From assembly GCF_042453785.1 (NCBI RefSeq), contig NC_091668.1, positions 2,186,501 to 2,250,500 on the forward strand: a DNA stretch of 64,000 nucleotides. Reading direction: 5' to 3'. The stretch comes from Malus domestica (lineage: Eukaryota > Streptophyta > Magnoliopsida > Rosales > Rosaceae). The position numbers and the translations under genes were made by a program. The notes beneath the pieces are model-generated. The model was not told where the DNA came from and did not search any database. It saw only the letters and a program-made list of their open reading frames with translations. Each line of letters begins with the position of its first letter. Position 1 is the stretch's first letter. Shown here in pieces: positions 1-12,110 of this stretch.

Positions 1-1780
1 GATAGACGACACGCAACTGAAGGCGCTTCTCAAGCTCCTCTTGTCGCTGTCGTACGGTTGGCAGTTAGGGTCATGTTGTACATCGGAAATCTTCAGAGAT
101 TCCGGAAGTATGCAGTTGCATACTGAACCTACCACATAACAGTAGAGTTAGTTTACCTCTGCAAACCACTGTTTTTCCATCGTTCATTAGAAATTCGAAT
201 CTTGATTCGATCCCAGGTAAGACCTTAAAACATGCATGACCTAAGCCGATTTCTTAGGACTATACTTAATATCAGAATGACGACTCTAATGAAACTTAAA
301 AGCGTTGTTTCACAATGTCCGAAAATACAAAAACAGACCAGAAACTCAAACTCCAAGCTCCATACAGAAGCACGCGCGAATGAAACAAGATCATTACAAC
401 TGAAAACAGTGGGTGAAGAAAGGATACCAATTCTTGCCAGTCGGTTCACCCATTTAGGAATTGATTTTCCGGTGAGCCTGCGACAAATATCCCTGCAGAA
501 ATGGTTGCAGTTCTTGACAATCAGGTGATATGTATCCCCGTTGTAGCTCAAAGAATGGCGCTCCATAAACTCTCGAACCTGAGTAGGGTCCAAGCCTGTT
601 GTCCCGATCAATATCGACCTTCTGAACTTGAACCCTGGGCATTGGCGAGGTTCAACCTCAAAAACACCACTCGTAGGATAGTCATGTGCTCCGAATGCAT
701 ATTCCACACCATGAACTGCACAATGCATATGGACTATCAGCAAAACCGAACTTCACTCGATCGAAACAAACATAGAACGAAGATTAACAAGGTTATAGTA
801 ATTTGATAGAATTAAGCAAAACAAACAGAGATAGAGTTCAGCTTGAGATAAACACGAATTGCGTGACCAGAACGTAAGCTCACCTTCAACACCAGAGTGA
901 AAAATTCCAAAGCCAGCCCAATAGACATAGCCATTCATGGGAGTCAGATCATATACATTGAGATAAACTGGTGCTTTTCCTGATTCAGCGCTATCCGATT
1001 TTGATTTGGGAAATAAACAAAAACGCCCCGCGGATTTGTTCTTCAATTGAAGCGGGGCAACGGATCTCCATCTCTTCTTCAATTCAAATTTCATGTTTCC
1101 TCAACAAGTAAAAACCAGAACGCACTCAATGCTTGCCTCCAGCCTGTGCATTTGGGTACACATCAAAGGCATTACCACCCAAAGGATGGAAATGCAGTGG
1201 CATTATAAACAAAAGCTCAACACAACTACATACATACAAATATTATCCTCTTTCTTTATCGATGAAAGCGTTATTTTAAACTACTCTAATCTGCGTGAAT
1301 TGCAACTACTTTATTGACCATGGATAAAAGGCGACCTCAGGCCAACAAGGCTCCTGACTTTGCGACGGTCCAGCAATATATCCAACACAACAACAGAAAA
1401 AAGGAAATTCTTTTGCGGGTGATCAAAGATAACAGGCTCCAGTGCAGATCTCAGAGTATAAAATCAGATCCAGTTTCAATTAGTAGAGAGGAAGCAGAGA
1501 AACTTTTAACCAAAATTAACAGATAAATGAGCTTTTCAAAACTTGGTCAATCATAATTCCCACTTGTTTGTTCGTTTTCCCGAGCTTTCTCAGCTACCAA
1601 ACAGGACCCAGAAGAAAAATTCAAGCCCCGGAAGATACATGAACTCATAAAACGAAAATTTAAAGGAAAAAACTGGAAGAGATTGAAAGTTCTTAGAAAA
1701 AAATGAACAACTGTGGGACTCACCGAATAAGAGAAGACAGCCATTGGAGGGCAGCAAAACCCAACTTCTTTCTTGAACAC
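1..1780 (-). CDS. DeSI-like PPPDE-family deubiquitinase/deSUMOylase, 3' end outside window
   Basis: The gene reads right to left. Coding exons are 884-1094, 428-715 and 1-128, the last running off the window edge. The spliced protein starts MKFELKKRW and then has KAPVYLNVYDLTP, HSGVEVHGVEYAFG and KNCNHFCRDICRRLTG. These are hallmarks of the plant PPPDE (DeSI) thiol peptidase fold. The His of VHGVEYAFG and the Cys of NCNHF are the expected catalytic pair. The segment SVCNCILPESLKISDVQH after the third exon junction matches the C-terminal part of plant DeSI proteins. The family removes ubiquitin or SUMO from targets; the substrate here is unknown. A probable 5' leader exon ends at 1724 (TTCG/GTGAG) and joins at 1099. 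It carries a short upstream ORF from 1780 (see findings). Family call strong; leader exon inferred. Confidence 0.87.
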
Positions 1781-1893
1781 TAAAACAGCTGCGTTTCTGT
1801 ATTTTCAGAGCTCAGAAATGCCAACAGCTGCTCTGAAATGGAAGGCCTTCGTGATCTTGCTGCAACCCCCTCATTATTATTTTTTAATTCTAA

Positions 1894-2047
1894 AAAAAAA
1901 CTAAAGAAAATGATTTGAAAAAGTTAAGTTTTAACGGAAATGATAAAATAAATAATAAAATGAATAGTATTATAATTAACTTTTTAATATAAAAATATAA
2001 TTTTTCGTTAAAGTGAACAATATCGGAAGATTTTCGTTAAAATTCTT
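1894..2047 (-). mobile_element. MITE copy A (CTTTAACGAAAAA family)
   Basis: Contains the family landmarks in reverse orientation: GATTTGAAAAAGTTAAGTTT, TTTTTCGTTAAAGTGAAC and TTTTCGTTAAAATTCTT. It is diverged and AT-enriched. It lies about 50 bp from copy B, which is in the opposite orientation, so the two form a potential large hairpin. Confidence 0.7.
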
Positions 2048-2100
2048 AATTCTAAATTCGTAAAAAGTACAAAACAAAAAGAGAATAAAAAAAAGAAGAG

Positions 2101-2252
2101 TTTTAACAAAAAAACTTACGGTACTGTTTATTTTATCAAAAAATCATATTTTTACACTAAAAAGTCAATCATGATACTTTTCAATTTACCCTTTATTTTT
2201 GTCCTTATCGTTAAAACTCAAAGTTTTCAAGTTCTTTTCATTAATTTTCTTA
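2101..2252 (+). mobile_element. MITE copy B (CTTTAACGAAAAA family)
   Basis: Forward orientation: TACGGTACTGTTTATTTTAT, then TTTTTACACTAAAAAGTCAA, TTACCCTTTATTTTTGTCC, ATCGTTAAAACTCAAAG and TTTTCATTAATTTTCTT, in the same order as in copy F at 12566. Confidence 0.8.
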
Positions 2253-3453
2253 AAAAAAAAAGAAGGTAAAATTGCCGGAAAATCAAAATTGTAGTGTTGG
2301 AGTTGGAGGTCAGTGTGGAATCTCACTGCCTACTTAATACAAGGTCATCAGGAATAACTAATTTACGTTTTATAATATGAATATTTCAGATTTTAGTTAA
2401 TCTTTTTTTTAAACAAGATGATATTTTAAAATATAAAAATATAATTGAAATTGACATATACATTCTGTTGAGTAACAGGTATGCTATTTAGTATAAAATT
2501 GATCTTATTGTTGCATTCTCTAATACAAAGTAATACAAAGTAATACAAAGTATCTCACAACGGGTTCCGAATTAAAAAAAAAATAGAATAAAAATAAATT
2601 CATATTGAGTCGAATTTTAATGGATATTAAAATACATTAAGTATAGTCGAGTAAATTAAGCACCATTTTTCAACGGATTGGTGAGTCGTCGTTTTCTCCA
2701 TGTATTTTCACGTGGGATATGATTGTTCATCATTTGGTTAAAGTTCAATTAAATCCATATGCAAAATTTATAATATATATATATATATATGTATATATAT
2801 GAAATAAACAACTTAGGATTCATGTTATATTTTTCTTCTTTTTTACCTGAGAGGAAAATTGGATGTTGAGGAGTCAACATCAACATGTTAACATGTTACA
2901 TGTAGCAATTATTAATTGTTAATTGTCTTTTATAATATTTGCAGCCAAAAAGAGAGACAATTTGGTCAATGTGACTTGTGAGTAATTAGATTCTAGGAAA
3001 AGCAAAATTAGAATACAAACAAGACAAACCCGTGGATTAAACCATGAACTATGCTTCGTTGATGAAAGAAGAACGGCAAGTGCTACTGAAAAATCAATTA
3101 CAAATGAACACGTGTCTAAATAATTAAGATTGAAAATTAGGATTGGACACTTGTCCATTTGTTATTGGTCCATTTGTTATTAGGTTTCAGCAGCACTTAG
3201 TACTTGCTGCTCTTCTTTCAGCAGCGAAACATGGTTGTTAAACCACAAGTGAAATGAGGAAAAGTTTTAAGTTTTACTAAACCCCCTGATTAGAAAATAA
3301 TAATACTTATTTTATGAAAACTACTTTTTCTGGAAAAGAGTAATAACTTTAATTTAACTAGAAATAGTGTAATGATTAGAAAATAAGTCAATTTAAGTTG
3401 AAAGTTGAATAATTAATTTTAAAAAATTATTATCTCACAAAAAAAAAAAAAAA

Positions 3454-3600
3454 ACTAACGAAAAGAACTTGAAAACTTTGAGTTTTAATGATAAAGACAA
3501 TAAAGGGTAAAGTGAATAGTAACAGAATTGACTTTTTAGTTTAAAAATGTGGTTTTTCGTTAAAGTGAACAGTACCGGGAGTTTTTCGTTAAAGTTCCTA
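3454..3600 (-). mobile_element. MITE copy C (CTTTAACGAAAAA family)
   Basis: Reverse orientation: GAACTTGAAAACTTTGAGTT, AAAGGGTAAAGTGAATAGTA, TTTTTCGTTAAAGTGAACAG, ending GTTTTTCGTTAAAGTTCCT. Near the family consensus, so relatively young. Confidence 0.85.
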
Positions 3601-4376
3601 AAAAAAAATTAGGTCACAACCCCATTAGTTTTGAAGATTGATGACAGACATATTACCCAAATAAACAGACTTAATGAAAATGATCATCAGGAGCGCATGT
3701 TTTAGAACTACAAGGGTCGAGATTGAAAATCCAAATAACAAATCATTGCGATAACAAACACTATAATTTTCTCGACAAGAAAAAATAAACACGGTATTTC
3801 TGTAACAATCAATTTAGTTACTAATATGTGTTTTCATATAAAAAAAGAATTCACAAACTTGAGCGTAGTCATATTGACCAGAACAATATGCTTTATGTCT
3901 ACTGATTTGAAGGCTTCCACGGACATCTTGTGCCGGGCTGGTCGTACTCTCTACTCAATAAATACATATCACCACTCAGATTCAACAAAAAAAAATATCA
4001 CCATCAAATATCTAAAAATAAATAAACCAATAATAATTACCCAATTTTTTTAAAAATAAACCATAAAATAGGATAGACGGTGATAGCTTAATTATTGTTG
4101 AAGTGTTATATATATAAATGTCCCACCAGGGATTATTTGAAGTTTGAACAATGTTTTTGTTTATAACCGGATTAGGATTCAGAAACAGATGCTTTGACAA
4201 GTATTTTGATAAAAACGATTTATTTCGTAATATATTTAAACGAGATCTACATTTGAATACACTATTTATAATAAATTATTTATGCAAATAAATAAATAAA
4301 TTTAAAACCATTAAAACTTTATTTATAATAAAAAAAATAAACTAATACGATTCTACAAAAATATATTAAATTTAAA

Positions 4377-4530
4377 GAAAAACTAATGAAAATGATTTGA
4401 AAACTTTGAGTTTTAACGATAATGATGAAATAAAGGGTAAAGTAAATAGTACCAGAATTGACTTTTTAGTGTAAAAATATGATTTTTCGTTAAAATAAAC
4501 AGTACCAGAAGTTTTTCGTTAAATTTCTTT
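4377..4530 (-). mobile_element. MITE copy D (CTTTAACGAAAAA family)
   Basis: Reverse orientation: AACTAATGAAAATGATTTG, AAAGGGTAAAGTAAATAGTA, GATTTTTCGTTAAAATAAAC, AGTTTTTCGTTAAATTTC. Same landmarks and spacing as copies C and I. Confidence 0.85.
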
Positions 4531-4908
4531 AAATTTAATCTAACGGTTGTATAGTTTCAAACTTTAGTAATTTTAGGTAGACGACAATCTACTGCAAAAT
4601 GGGAACGCTAGAAACGACAAGCGTATTGCATGAATATAAAGCTGTCGAGTGGTACAAATAAACACGTGGACAGGAGCACAATTTCAAAAGTTTGGACCCC
4701 ACCGGTCACCCGTGCCACTGTCTTATCCAATTTGGCCTTTTTTCGGGTGGGTCCCAGTCTACAGTCGCTTTCAATCCAATCGCAGTGGCAAAATGGGAAA
4801 TTCACTTTAAGTTGTTCACGGGGTACGGCATTGGAAAGCTAAATGTTAAGGGCCTGGCCCAATTAAGCAATTTCTTTACTTCGGGTTTGTTTTCTTCGTT
4901 TATTCAAT

Positions 4909-5033
4909 GGGAACTTTAACGAAAAATCATATTTTTATATTAAAAAATTAATCATGATACTATTCATTTTACTTTTTTTTTTTTTTTTATCGTTAAAACT
5001 CAAAATTTTCAAGCCATTTTCATTAGTTTTCCT
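4909..5033 (+). mobile_element. MITE copy E (CTTTAACGAAAAA family), shortened
   Basis: Forward orientation: GGGAACTTTAACGAAAAATC, then ATTAAAAAATTAATCATG, a run of T, ATCGTTAAAACTCAAAAT and TTTTCATTAGTTTTCCT. The copy is about 25 bp shorter than the others because the first internal block (TACTGTTCACTTTAACG) is absent. Confidence 0.8.
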
Positions 5034-5431
5034 TTATTCAAGGGAAATACTATGACTTATTTGAGAAGTGCTTTTAAATGACTAAAAGCGTTTTTAAAAA
5101 AAATTCTTTTTAGATTCCAAAAGTGTGTGAAGTACTTCCTGCAAGAAGCACACGTTAGCATTTGTAGGAAGTATTTCAAATGCTCTTGGAGCCCAAAAAC
5201 ATTTTCTTTGAACGTGATTTCAATCATTTAAAAGTACTTTTCAAGCGAGACCTTAATTTATTTTAACCTAGAGAGGGACTGGAACTTGGGTACAAATGGT
5301 ACTTTTGCCCTAGTCAACTTATTTACGCCTTATCAGCTTGTGTATATATACGTCGATTTAATTATATACAGTTGAACAAACACGAACTCGACCAATCATA
5401 ATCTGACACGTGACTTCGGAACAAAACTTTG

Positions 5432-8400
5432 TCATAGTGAGCCAAGTGAATTGAAATGATCCCAGGCTTCCTGCATTTGCCCAAAACAAGTAAAAAAAAA
5501 AATTCACCACGAGCATTAGTTACTGTTTTTGTAGTAAAAAATGGAGAAATTAGCAGTTGATCGATCGATTCTTAACAAATTACTGACCTGCAAGACATCA
5601 AAAACTTTTGCTGCAAGGTATTTGTGATGTGAAGCAGCACCCTTCTGCCGCAGCTTATCCGGGTGTAAACATAGCAGCGCTCTTTGGTACGCTCTTTTCA
5701 CGGAATTTCCTTCGATTATATCTACAAGAGGTACCGTCTTCCACCCGCTCTCGGGCCAAAGAACCTGCCATGTATCGGTTTAAACCCGCATTAGTTGCTG
5801 AACGAGTAGTCAGGCTTCAACCTCGTGCTTGAGAAATATTTACTCATGGAAGTCTTCAATCTTAGTGACAAAGAAACGGTGAAGTTTATGCCATGAAGCG
5901 TGCTGTTATGCAATATCCGCGGCCACTTTTGAAGATAGAGCAAACTGGAAGGAAACAAACAACGAATCAATGCTTACAATTTGCATGGTAGTGAGCAGCG
6001 AGCGGATGTTTCCTTCCTTTCCTCTTGACCATTGTAGTATCTTAGCATCAATCGCCTGCAATTTATGGGATGTTACATTACTGCTTTCCGGAAACCATAA
6101 CAGCATGCTGTGTTTGTTTGTTATATATTTACCTGGAGTTCTTCATGATTGTTGACGGGTTGTGGTTGCGGTTCTTTTTCCTCATCTTGAGTTATTTCTT
6201 TCATCTGTCAAGTAGAGTACCTCATCAGAAATTTCGTCGTAAATACTGCACTGAAGGATTAAGTAGAGACTGGACGAAGGAAAACTAAATTCATAGAAAA
6301 CGAGCGTAATTTATAGACTACAGGAAACGGTTCTTTTATATAAGAATTACACACCTGGAAGTTTTCGTGGGAGGACTCATCTGCATCTTCAACGGTAGCA
6401 TTTGATCCGTTGCGAGCTGATCCTGTCAAAGCTCAGAAGTTAATGAATAAGTTGCACGCCTTTCATTAGACTATCACTAGATACGTGGAAAAGTGAAAAG
6501 TTACTAAGCCTGCAGTAAACTGAAATACAAAGAACTGATGTATGATATCTGTTGAGGATGAATCCGACATTGATGGGAGGAGGGACCTTGCATGGGTTTA
6601 TAAGAGGTTGGGCGACTCCCAATATTGCCATTTGCCAATTGGTTTTATGTTTGTATACCAGTTCTTCCCCTACTTAGCTAAGCCACATTCCTTAAACAAG
6701 ATTAGGAGAACTAACCGGTACTTGATGCAGGGGTGTCCTGCGCGGGAGCATTATTATGTGTATAGGGAGCAGTCTTTGCTTCAATATTTTCTTTCTCTAG
6801 CTGTTGGAGATCTTCCTTCATCTGGAAAGAGTAGGAAAAAAAGAGTTATATTCAGAAAAATGTTGAAGAAAACAAAATCATTTCGTTTTTGGCTATGCGA
6901 ACTCAAACCATTCTGAATTGATTACCATTACGGGAGCATCAGAAAATGCGTTTTTCACATCGGACTTTGGCAAGTCCTTGTTCATTTTTGTTGCGGTAAT
7001 ACTCGCTTCATTCTCTGCTTTGAAACCACCTTTCTCCTTCATTGTATAGCTCTGACTTCCAAGGTCACTACCATCATATGTGGGTTTACACAAAACTTCT
7101 TGGTTGAACATTTTAACAAGGTCCTTCACCTTACCCTTAACTTTGCTTCTCCTGAGATTATCTCCCGAGTTCTTCGTTGAACCTTGGAAACTTGCCTTAT
7201 TAACTTCAACTTTAGTCGAGCAACTTCTTTTTAAGTGCTGATGTTTTGCAGTCTTATTAGCGCCAACATCTACAGATGATTTTTTGGCGCCTTTAACCAC
7301 GCTTTCCTTTTTACCACTCGATTTAGTTACCTCATCATTGCCTGCATTGCATATGAAAATTCAGGTGTGGTGTCAGCGGTAGTACATGATGACAGTTACC
7401 TCGCCATGACAGTTAAGAATTTAACATACCTTGTTGAAGATCTTCATCAAAAAAGAAAGAAGGAACATGATTTTGATCTGGCTTGTGAACTTGCTCCATA
7501 AGCACGGGAATTTCTTTCTGTCGGTCTTCAGAAGAAGCTGTTTGAAGTAAAGGATGAGGCTCTATATCTTCACTTTTACGGAATGAGATGGTGTTACCGG
7601 AAACATCTTCAGCAGTGTCACGAAGGCTGCTGAAGGTTTCTGATTCAGCTAGGGGAAGAACCGCTTCCTCAACAAATTGTCGCGGATCTACTTTATTAGG
7701 AGTGGTTTCATCAACACGCAAGTCATTTTCTTGTTTGATTAGTTCCACGGTGGGAGACCTAGCATCATCGAGTGGACTCTCAGTAGCAGCGCATTCATTT
7801 GTGCTTGACCCTTCCTCGTTTTTAGTTCTTTTCTGCACTCTTGAACCATTCCGCCCCCTAAGAGGCATCACCATTGGCACTGCCCATTTGTAAATCGAGA
7901 AATGAAACTGAAACGGACTGCTAGAAGTTGCATTTTCCGAACTCTTTGAATCCTTTTCCGAATTCCCTCCTGTGTCTACTTTATCGGATGTAGCCAAGCT
8001 CGAGGACCCTTCGCCAACAGGAGAAGAATGTTGGTATGAGGAGCTCCGGCGAGTACTGGATCGAATATCATTTCTCGACTTATCGTGACTTTGGATTGCT
8101 CGGTTCGAAAATCTAGAAAGAGACCTCGAACGAGGCAGCTCCACCAGCCCTTTGCTAAATCCGGCGGGGAGGCTGAGAAATTTTGAAGCAAATAAGGTAA
8201 TTAACGCATGATTGATTCAATATATAATGAACAAAATTAGCAGCTGCTCAAACATATTGTATTTCTTGTTCCTCAAGTTTCTATGGTACCTGAATTGTGC
8301 AGGCAGTGAAGAAGCTGCAGAGGGCTCGGTTTTGTGCAGCAGGGGGTGGGCGGGGCTTAGAACCCGAGAACCTGGCGCCGAAGCAAAAGGGTCCCTCTGA

Positions 8401-8765
8401 AGCCTCCTTGGACTAGAACTGACAGAGTGATTGCCATTAAAGATGTCATCAAAGAAGTCATCGCTCTGGGTCCGTCTTCTGTTCACGGACCCTTCCCCAA
8501 ACACCGGCTTCTCATTCAAACTGGACCAATCATCATCGTCGTCATCGTCATCAGCATCCCCTTTCAGTCCGCTGCTCTCGGTAGCTTCGCTGAAGCTGTA
8601 CCTCATGTCGTTAACAGACCACCGCCTCGGCGGGCCACCAAAGACGTCATGAAAATCAACGTCCGAGTTTTTGGTGGGAGTGTGGGAAGAAGAACCGGAG
8701 TTGACGAACGCTCTCTGAGGACTGTAGCCGAGAAGAAGGCTCTCCCGTTGCGAAAATCGCTCCAT
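5432..8765 (-). CDS. JAC1: Auxilin/J-domain protein required for chloroplast accumulation response (JAC1-like)
   Basis: Nine coding exons: 8290-8765, 7430-8172, 6926-7341, 6716-6821, 6355-6422, 6133-6204, 5978-6055, 5588-5764 and 5432-5470. They total 2175 nt (724 aa) in one frame. The N-terminus is MERFSQRESLLLGYSPQRAF, followed by FHDVFGGPPRRWS and an acidic D-run. The C-terminal J-like domain has IDAKILQWSRGKEGNIRSLL, then WKTVPLVDIIEGNSVKRAYQ and CLHPDKLRQKG (HPD motif, which binds Hsc70), and it ends EAWDHFNSLGSL. This layout is that of Arabidopsis JAC1, an auxilin-like protein needed for chloroplast photorelocation movement under weak blue light, probably acting on clathrin uncoating or actin. 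Exon 4 (6716-6821) lies in sequence that otherwise looks intronic. It is needed to keep the frame between exons 3 and 5, and it starts after a good CTCTTTCCAG acceptor. Confidence 0.9.
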
Positions 8766-9695
8766 TTCAATCACCAACCAAGTCCCAACTAACAATTCAT
8801 CGAAACAAAACTCACAACCAGAAGACAATTCGAATGAGACACGAAACCCTTATGTTTCACTGAAACAGTTGCAGGGGAAGATTTTTCGACTTGTCGAAAT
8901 CGGAATCAAAAGGGAGAATTCAGGAGGAGGAGGTGGGGATCAGGTTGGGAATGTTTGCATGGGATTTTGAGGCCACACAAAACGGGAGAAAGTAACGCGG
9001 AATTTGGATGGAAGTGTTTCTGGATAAGTGGAAGAGTCCAAAAGAGTTGGAGGAAGCTATTGCCTTATTGGAGAGTTTGGATTTACGATTTTGTTTTGGT
9101 AGGCACCCGAAATCTGTTAATCGCTGTGCATTTCATGGTGGGCAATTTATCCAAAGATATCAGAAAATTTTGTAACTAATAAATTTGATACTTCCGGCAA
9201 TCTGTGACCGTCACACTGCTACATGTAGGACGACTGATTGTAACATCACGAGTCAGTATGACAGTTTCTCCCAGATCATGTGTCGTATTACAGACTTTAC
9301 CCGAGGCAAATGCTCAGGCTGCCCCGTTTCAACGAGGTTGTACGTCAAACACAATATCCATTTCAAAATCCAATCAGAATAAATATGCAGAGTTTAAAGA
9401 CCAAGGACGTCGCAAAGCTGTCGATGACGAAAGATGAGAAACCCTCGAGTTAGATTTCTTGGTATAATATGGTACAGAACAACGTTCATCTCAGGAGATA
9501 TCTGGTGAAACTTAAAATGTTACTATCCATATAAATCGAAAATTTGAAAGGAAACACGGGAAAAAGCAAAAAAGAAAGAAGAAATACTTCGAATTGGCCT
9601 CAGAATGTGCAGTCGATGTATCCAAACCAGTATCAATTGAATTGCAGAGCATGTGTACGTAGATTTTAGCGCATCCGGGAGTCTGTTGAACTATA
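8766..9695. other. Intergenic region between JAC1-like and RRA genes
   Basis: This holds the 5' flank of the JAC1-like gene and the 3' flank of the RRA gene. Only short, non-conserved ORFs are present. No repeat copy is recognised. Confidence 0.5.
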
Positions 9696-12110
9696 CTACC
9701 ATTGAGAACCGTCAGGGAAAGGTTCCAGCGCATCTTGCTTGCCGTTGAAGTAGAACTCCATAATTGCCTGCATCCTTGGAAGTTTATCCGGGTGGTAGTT
9801 TACATGAAGGATTACTGGTTTCAACTTTTTCAAGTTAGCGTCTTTCCTGACCGTCTTGAAGAGGACCTTGCTATTCATAAAGAGATAGAAATCCATGGTT
9901 CTCTTGGAAGCATGAAGGCCACTGTACCCCGGATGAGAAGGGAAAAATAGTTCCTCGTTGAATACAGCTTGGTCCCATGCTTTTTGTGGCCTAGAGAGTC
10001 GTTCAGCCACACGATCCAAAAGCTCAATTGCAGGGAGCGTAGGTCTTATGTAAAAGAAACCAGAGTTGTAAACCCATATCCTCATCGTGTGAGCATAACG
10101 AGCCCACCCCATAGAGGGTTCGTCAAACACATCATTAAATCCATAAGCTGTATAGTTATTGTGACCATCGGTCATGGACTCTACATCAGAATCTCGATAA
10201 AGATGATTGAACGGGTTTTGCAAATATACTATATCAACATCCGAGAGAAGAACACTATAACCGAGTTGCAGAAACTCCCTCAAGATGCGAAACTTCAACC
10301 CTGAGACGGCATGGTTACCTCCCTTCTTCGCAATTGGATCAATACCCTCATCCGAATCTCTCTTGTATACAGGAACGTCATTAGCTTTGCAAAATTCTTC
10401 AATTTCATCGTCTAATCCTACTACCAGATAATTGGTTATACCAACTTTCTTGATGCTAGTAAACCATACCTCCAACATGACTTTCACATTTGAATTCGCA
10501 AGTGCAACTATAAGCTCTTTTTGAACTGCAACTTCCTCCAAGATCTTTGCCAACCTCGGATTCACGGATTCATCAGGAACAACTGTCGGGTTAGTTCTCA
10601 AGCCCTTGACGGTACCAAAAGGGCCAGCCTTATGTGGTTTACCTAACACAGAAAACTGCTCATGTGCAAGATCCTTTCCTTGTTCAGACAGACGTAGCTT
10701 TTCAGTTAGTTCCTGCACCTCCTTCTTCAACTCGTCATTCTTGTCCGACAATGATGCAATATCGGACCTCAACGAGGTAATCCGTTCTGTTGATTCACAC
10801 TGTGATGAGCTAACCTGCAAGCAAAAATCGCATAGCCAGCCATATGACATCGTTCCACATTTTAAAAAATTATGCTATTTAGCATTATATCGATACTTCT
10901 AAAATACCAATTACAATCTGTGAGCTTAATGCAAACTAAAGATCGATGAGATCAATGCTTCTGGAAGGGCTAAAAGCGTTATATGACACCGAAAGCACTT
11001 CTGACAACGTTTTGCCATAAAAAAGAGAGTAAATTGTATAAATGGTCTCTTAATTTTAACTCAATTGGAGCAATAGTCCCTCAACTAAAAATCCATTACC
11101 ATTGGTCCCTGAACTCATCAAAGCGTGCTGCTATGGTCCCTCAACTAAAAATCCATTATCATTGGTCCCTTAACTTTAATCTAACTGAAGAAATGGTCCC
11201 TCAACTTTAACCCAATTGAAGCAATGGTCCCTCAAACTTTAACAGTAATGATTCTTCCAACCTAACTTATTTTGACAAAATTCTGACAAAGTTGACGAAA
11301 ATGACCATAGATACACATTTTGATGAGTTGAGAAACCCCAATTGTAGCAATGGTCCTTCCAACATAACTTATTTTAACAAAATTCTGACGAAGTTGACGA
11401 TAAGGGTCATAACTACACATTTTGATGAGTTGAGGGACCAATGGTAATAGAATTTTAGTTGAGGACCATTGCTCCAATTTGATTTAAGTTGAGGGACCAT
11501 TGCTACATTCTTAAAAAAAAACTTGTTTATGGATCGCAGAAACGCTGTTCCGAGAAGCGCCCGCGGAAGAAACACTTGGATTCCTCTTCATAAAATGGGG
11601 TAAGGCTAGCTGACATTCACCTCTCCCAGACCCTGCGTAAAGCGGGAGCCGGGTACGACCTTTTTTATAATAAAAGCACTTCCTAACTGCTGGAAGTGCT
11701 TTCTGCAATCCCGAACAACACTTCGTAACTGCTTCTGGACTAAATTGATTAGAAACTGAATCCAATTTCTCAGAAAAATGTAAGCTTTACAAGTAAGTTC
11801 TATCAGCAAAATGCAGACTGGCATAATCAAATCACTAAATGAAGCGATTAAGATATGTAATTAGCGCTAATTAAAAGCGAAAAGGCAACGAGTGAGTAAA
11901 TTAAGGAAGCGAGATCCAAACCTGGAGATCCGATTTCCCGAATCTGCGGTTTTGGATAGGCCGATCGGAGCTCAGGAACCCGAGAGGAAACAAGTAGGCG
12001 ACGACGGAGCCGAGTAGGATTCCGATGACAATGGCGGTCACGATTCGAGATCCACGAAACGACTGCGTCTTGTCCCTCATCAACGACCCCTCTCGACGAA
12101 CTGCCATCAT
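9696..12110 (-). CDS. RRA3: Extensin hydroxyproline-linked arabinosyltransferase, RRA type (GT77)
   Basis: Two coding exons, 11922-12110 and 9696-10814, give 435 aa, the usual RRA length. The N-terminus has a basic cytosolic tail ([20 protein letters not shown]), one membrane anchor ([19 protein letters not shown]) and a coiled stem ([20 protein letters not shown]). The luminal GT77 domain has [20 protein letters not shown], the DxD motif in [48 protein letters not shown] and [12 protein letters not shown] proteins are Golgi type II transferases that add the second arabinose to hydroxyproline arabinosides on extensins. RRA1, RRA2 and RRA3 are very similar, so the paralogue number is a best guess. 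The 1.1-kb intron carries a SINE tail and a fold-back element. Confidence 0.9.
11029..11511. mobile_element. Fold-back element copy 1 (AATGGTCCCTCAACT family)
   Basis: Inside the RRA intron. The left half repeats blocks such as TGGTCCCTCAACTAAAAATC and AATGGTCCCTCAACTTTAAC. The right half carries their reverse complements (TTTTAGTTGAGGACCATTGC, AAGTTGAGGGACCATTGCTA). The centre has GACAAAATTCTGACAAAGTT, seen twice. Two related copies lie at 43385-43788 and 59571-60047. It looks like a non-autonomous fold-back DNA element built of internal sub-repeats. Confidence 0.75.
11574..11667 (+). mobile_element. Au-SINE 3' part, 5'-truncated
   Basis: The segment GGGGTAAGGCTAGCTGACAT, ACCTCTCCCAGACCCTGCGT and AAAGCGGGAGCCGGGTACGA, followed by a T run, is the conserved 3' half of the plant Au SINE. 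The tRNA-like 5' half with the A and B boxes is missing or decayed. It lies in the RRA intron. Confidence 0.75.

Larger units (their letters stand above)
1781..5431. other. Intergenic region rich in MITEs and AT-rich DNA
   Basis: No convincing gene is seen in this 3.6 kb. It holds five copies of the CTTTAACGAAAAA-type MITE (annotated separately), an (AT)n tract near 2771-2800, a threefold 10-bp repeat (AATACAAAGT) near 2521-2550, and a dispersed repeat with GAAGTGCTTTTAAA and TTCCTGCAAGAAGCAC at about 5045-5260. Short ORFs here lack homology that I recognise and have AT-driven composition. Confidence 0.6.

Noticed and set aside
1321-1526. 68-codon ORF (MDKRRPQANKAPDFATVQQY) on the plus strand
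   Set aside because: It is antisense to the DeSI leader intron, no family is recognised and no splice or neighbour context supports it. It reads somewhat like coding sequence, so it is noted but not called.
6549-6660. Sequence resembling an LTR-derived repeat (TTGCATGGGTTTATAAGAGG, CCCAATATTGCC) in a JAC1 intron
   Set aside because: Only about 110 bp match my memory of a common plant repeat end. No second end, target duplication or internal region is visible, so a fossil element cannot be supported.
7588-8792. Long plus-strand ORFs opposite the JAC1 exons
   Set aside because: They are shadows of the minus-strand coding frame, with no family match.
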